46,013 nt of DNA from Stieleria sedimenti (lineage in GTDB: Bacteria; Planctomycetota; Planctomycetia; Pirellulales; Pirellulaceae): the NCBI RefSeq assembly GCF_025060895.1, contig NZ_JANZKV010000141.1:1-46013 (forward strand), written 5' to 3'. How positions within the stretch are numbered: the first letter of the stretch is position 1; each line of letters begins with the position of its first letter. Positions 44,186-46,013 of this stretch are shown here, in pieces. The notes under the pieces were generated by a model. It was not told the origin of the DNA, ran no database searches, and saw only the letters and a list, made by a program, of their open reading frames with translations. A program made the translations under genes and the position numbers.

Positions 44186-45202
44186 ATGGATAATGACGCT
44201 GCCACCAGGCTCCAGCAAGCCGCCCTAGACGACCAGTTTGCTGAATGGGTCCAAACCGGGGTTTGGCGATTTGCGGAAAACTTCACTATCCCTGTTGGTC
44301 GGTTGTACACAGATGTGACTCGGCATTGGCATGAGCATGGCGGTTTCGTTGCAAATGGTCACCCGTTCGATGAAGGTACGGTAGGGGGCAACGAATCACC
44401 ATTGGACGTGAAGCATGTATTGCGCGAGGCGTTCAGTGGTAAGGACGAAAACCAAGAAGCCATCTACCAAGAAGCCGTGGAATGGTCCCGAAATGGAGCT
44501 CGCTGCCTTTCGTGCGGTCGCGATCTCAACAACAAACTGATTGATTTGGCAACCCTCAATGACGATTCCCTAAAAACGCTTGTTGCACTTTATTTGAAGG
44601 GATTGGGTGATAGTGTTCTGCTCGTTGCTAAGCCGCCTGACTGGCTTGACTGGCTTATTGGTGATGACCGTGTTCGTGCAAAACTTGGCTGGTTGGTCCT
44701 GTTGTACGCCGATCCGAATGACCCGCGTTTTGATCGCATCGACTTGGTGATCGATAAGGTGCTGGCGAAATGGAAGAAAGACTCGGCCACGTTTCGTCGT
44801 GGCGAAGACGAAGTCGAATCTGAGCAAGCTGAAAATAGTGCAGCTAAAGACGATGGCAGTTATTCCAAGAAGCCGATGACCCCTCAGCAAATAACGATCA
44901 AGGCGAGTGGGATATTGGTGGACAGACTCCAAAAAGGAAACCCCGTCCAATCACAATCAGAATTGGCGAAACTGGTCGATTGCAGCAAAAGTGCCAAGGC
45001 ACTCAAGAACGCTTGGAAACCATATGTTTCGGCTGGTGGCGGCAAACACAAGAAACCATCGCGTGAACCATTTCATGATGGCCTCGGTGAGGGAGAAGGG
45101 ATACTAAAAGAATTGACTCACGCCGAGCAAATTGAGCTTTTAGCGAAGGAGCAAGAAGCGGATGAGCGATCATCCATTTATCCGAATCGCATCGATCCAT
45201 AG
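44186..45202 (+). CDS. Hypothetical protein with possible C-terminal helix-turn-helix
   Basis: A 338-residue protein; ATG 44186 chosen because coding-like composition begins there. The N-terminal 200 residues are helical and polar with one CxxC pair ('RCLSCGRDL', about 114-122) and 'DWLDWLIGDDRVRAKLGWL'. A low-complexity acidic linker (about 208-230) precedes 'MTPQQITIKASGILVDRLQK' and 'SQSELAKLVDCSKSAKALKN', which resembles a helix-turn-helix. GC and codon use are lower than in the left half of the window. Lone gene upstream of a small DNA-binding gene; a regulatory or mobile-element role is possible but not shown. Confidence 0.65.
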   Translation: MDNDAATRLQQAALDDQFAEWVQTGVWRFAENFTIPVGRLYTDVTRHWHEHGGFVANGHPFDEGTVGGNESPLDVKHVLREAFSGKDENQEAIYQEAVEWSRNGARCLSCGRDLNNKLIDLATLNDDSLKTLVALYLKGLGDSVLLVAKPPDWLDWLIGDDRVRAKLGWLVLLYADPNDPRFDRIDLVIDKVLAKWKKDSATFRRGEDEVESEQAENSAAKDDGSYSKKPMTPQQITIKASGILVDRLQKGNPVQSQSELAKLVDCSKSAKALKNAWKPYVSAGGGKHKKPSREPFHDGLGEGEGILKELTHAEQIELLAKEQEADERSSIYPNRIDP

Positions 45203-45337
45203 GCGATCACGTGCGCGCCCGTGCGCGCACAGTCGGCACGAGAATAGGCCTGGAATTTACGACACTTTCCGAATTTCTCGCGCACAAAACACCGTCTGGT
45301 GAGGACGTTTAATTATTCACCACACGGAGTTGACCCA

Positions 45338-45610
45338 ATGACTGACCATTCTGGTCCAGCCCTGCTAACGTCGGGGCGTATGGCCACGCTTCTTAGCGTG
45401 CCCATTCATCGAGTGCGTTATGTGCTCGAAACCCGCCCGGACATCCGACCGACAGCATACGCCGGTCAAGTTCGTCTGTACGATCGGCGTGCACTCGCGA
45501 GGATCCGACACGAATTGGCGGCTATTGCCTCGCGGCGAGATGATGACCGATCGAGCTTCACGGAGGGCGACGTAAGCGCCCGAGGAAACCATTCTTGGCG
45601 CGTGGCTTAG
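45338..45610 (+). CDS. Small DNA-binding protein, 3' end interrupted by IS66
   Basis: ATG 45338 has GGAG upstream. 'LLTSGRMATLLSVPIHRVRYVLETRPDIRPTAYAGQVRLYDRRAL' is a winged helix-turn-helix of the MerR/excisionase-like type (residues about 8-55). The natural protein ends somewhere beyond residue 78: from 45572 the sequence is the left end of an IS66-family element, so the last 12 codons belong to the insertion sequence. Confidence 0.6.
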   Translation: MTDHSGPALLTSGRMATLLSVPIHRVRYVLETRPDIRPTAYAGQVRLYDRRALARIRHELAAIASRRDDDRSSFTEGDVSARGNHSWRVA

Positions 45611-45636
45611 GCTGGTGGGTTTTCACTCACGTAACC

Positions 45637-45642
45637 AGGAGG
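45637..45642 (+). promoter_or_regulatory. Strong ribosome binding site of the IS66 first gene
   Basis: AGGAGG lies five bases before ATG 45648 and decides this start over upstream in-frame alternatives. Confidence 0.8.
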
Positions 45643-45647
45643 TTTCC

Positions 45648-45977
45648 ATGGTTCGCTTGCCAGACCCCGCCGTTCGCCAACGTTGGTCGCGGCTGATCCA
45701 ACTTCACGAGCAGTCCGATCTCGCCATCTCCGACTTTTGCGATTTGCACGAAGTCTCCACCGCATCGTTCTATCGGTGGCGACAAAGGCTGCAGGACGAC
45801 GCCGATCAGAGCGACGCGTTTCTTGCCGTGCAGATCGAGCAGCCGCGTCCCCAAATCGGCGGCACCACTGTCCGCTTTCCCTGTGGCACGCAGATCGAGC
45901 TTGCTTCCTGCGATGCCAACAGCCTGATGATCATCGTCGACCGGTTGGCACCACAACCAAGCGAGTTGCAGCAATGA
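45648..45977 (+). CDS. tnpA: IS66-family accessory protein TnpA
   Basis: A 109-residue protein typical of the first ORF of IS66 elements. The N-terminal HTH block 'LIQLHEQSDLAISDFCDLHEVSTASFYRWRQRL' (about 15-47) is a transposase_8-like DNA-binding motif; the C-terminal half 'GGTTVRFPCGTQIELAS' and 'LMIIVDRLA' is also characteristic. It is needed together with TnpB and TnpC for transposition in the family. Intact in this window. Confidence 0.88.
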   Translation: MVRLPDPAVRQRWSRLIQLHEQSDLAISDFCDLHEVSTASFYRWRQRLQDDADQSDAFLAVQIEQPRPQIGGTTVRFPCGTQIELASCDANSLMIIVDRLAPQPSELQQ

Positions 45978-46013
45978 TCGCGCTACCAACCACTGGCGGC
46001 ATTTTTCTCTACG
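45974..46013 (+). CDS. tnpB: IS66-family TnpB, 5' end only
   Basis: ATG 45974 overlaps the tnpA stop in ATGA. The 13 visible codons, 'MIALPTTGGIFLY', agree with the start of IS66 Orf2/TnpB proteins (MIxLP…). The rest is beyond the window edge. Confidence 0.75.
   Translation, partial: MIALPTTGGIFLY

Larger units (their letters stand above)
45572..46013 (+). mobile_element. IS66-family element, left end (runs off window)
   Basis: Begins at GTAAGCGCCCGAGGAAACC, matching the GTAAGCG terminal sequence of IS66-family elements, and carries the first two genes of the family in the usual order (tnpA-like, then tnpB with ATGA overlap). The transposase gene (tnpC) and right end lie outside the window. 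The eight bases before it, AGGGCGAC (45564-45571), should be the target duplication. Confidence 0.8.

Overview
The window looks like chromosomal DNA of a planctomycete of the Pirellulaceae (Rhodopirellula-like). The reasons are the GC-rich core, a Tat-exported Gfo/Idh/MocA oxidoreductase, a membrane-anchored Ser/Thr kinase with an extracytoplasmic sensor, a small membrane protein starting with an NPYAPP motif, a PEP-CTERM-type protein, and palindromic repeats between genes. This placement is inferred from gene content. No rRNA or tRNA gene was seen.

The left part (1 to about 24 kb) is ordinary, dense core sequence. It holds a D-aminoacylase-type amidohydrolase followed by an unusual three-domain cell-wall hydrolase (class A beta-lactamase-like, peptidoglycan-binding and D,D-carboxypeptidase domains), an NhaC-type antiporter, an EamA exporter, a coiled-coil hypothetical, a gamma-glutamylcyclotransferase-like protein with a zinc-binding tail, the Tat oxidoreductase, the sensor kinase and a secreted alpha/beta hydrolase. 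Then comes a minus-strand efflux operon (TolC-like lipoprotein, HlyD/MacA-like adaptor, MacB-like permease, no ATPase) and a minus-strand exopolysaccharide pair (GT2 synthase and GH26-like glycosidase) with a decayed acyltransferase-3 gene downstream. An EcsC-family gene closes this part. Between the hydrolase and the efflux operon lies a chimeric scrap: the 3' tail of an EcsC gene joined to the 3' tail of the kinase gene.

From 24.2 to 26.3 kb, three copies of a roughly 240-bp element with long terminal inverted repeats alternate with small minus-strand membrane or lipoprotein genes. From 26.6 to 28.5 kb is gene-poor, repeat-rich debris, followed by small hypotheticals and an orphan PD-(D/E)XK nuclease-like gene.

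From 31 to 42 kb, an autotransporter gene is followed by a minus-strand type I restriction-modification operon: hsdM, hsdS, a zinc-ribbon protein, a DUF4357 remnant, an Nmad2-like (nucleotide-modification-associated) protein, a DUF4268 protein and hsdR. The extra genes between hsdS and hsdR make this a non-standard system.

The most striking signal is a 17-bp palindrome, ACTGAAGTSACTTCAGT, found ten times between 27.2 and 43.9 kb and seen nowhere else in the window. It lies between genes, at both ends of a 270-bp repeat present in two inverted copies, and inside the reading frames of hsdM and hsdR, where it is read as (T)EVTSV. It behaves like a mobile palindrome that tolerates in-frame insertion.

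The right end (42 to 46 kb) holds a PEP-CTERM protein, remnants of GIY-YIG-like and acetyltransferase-like genes, a hypothetical with a possible helix-turn-helix, and a small DNA-binding gene cut by the left end of an IS66-family element that runs off the window.
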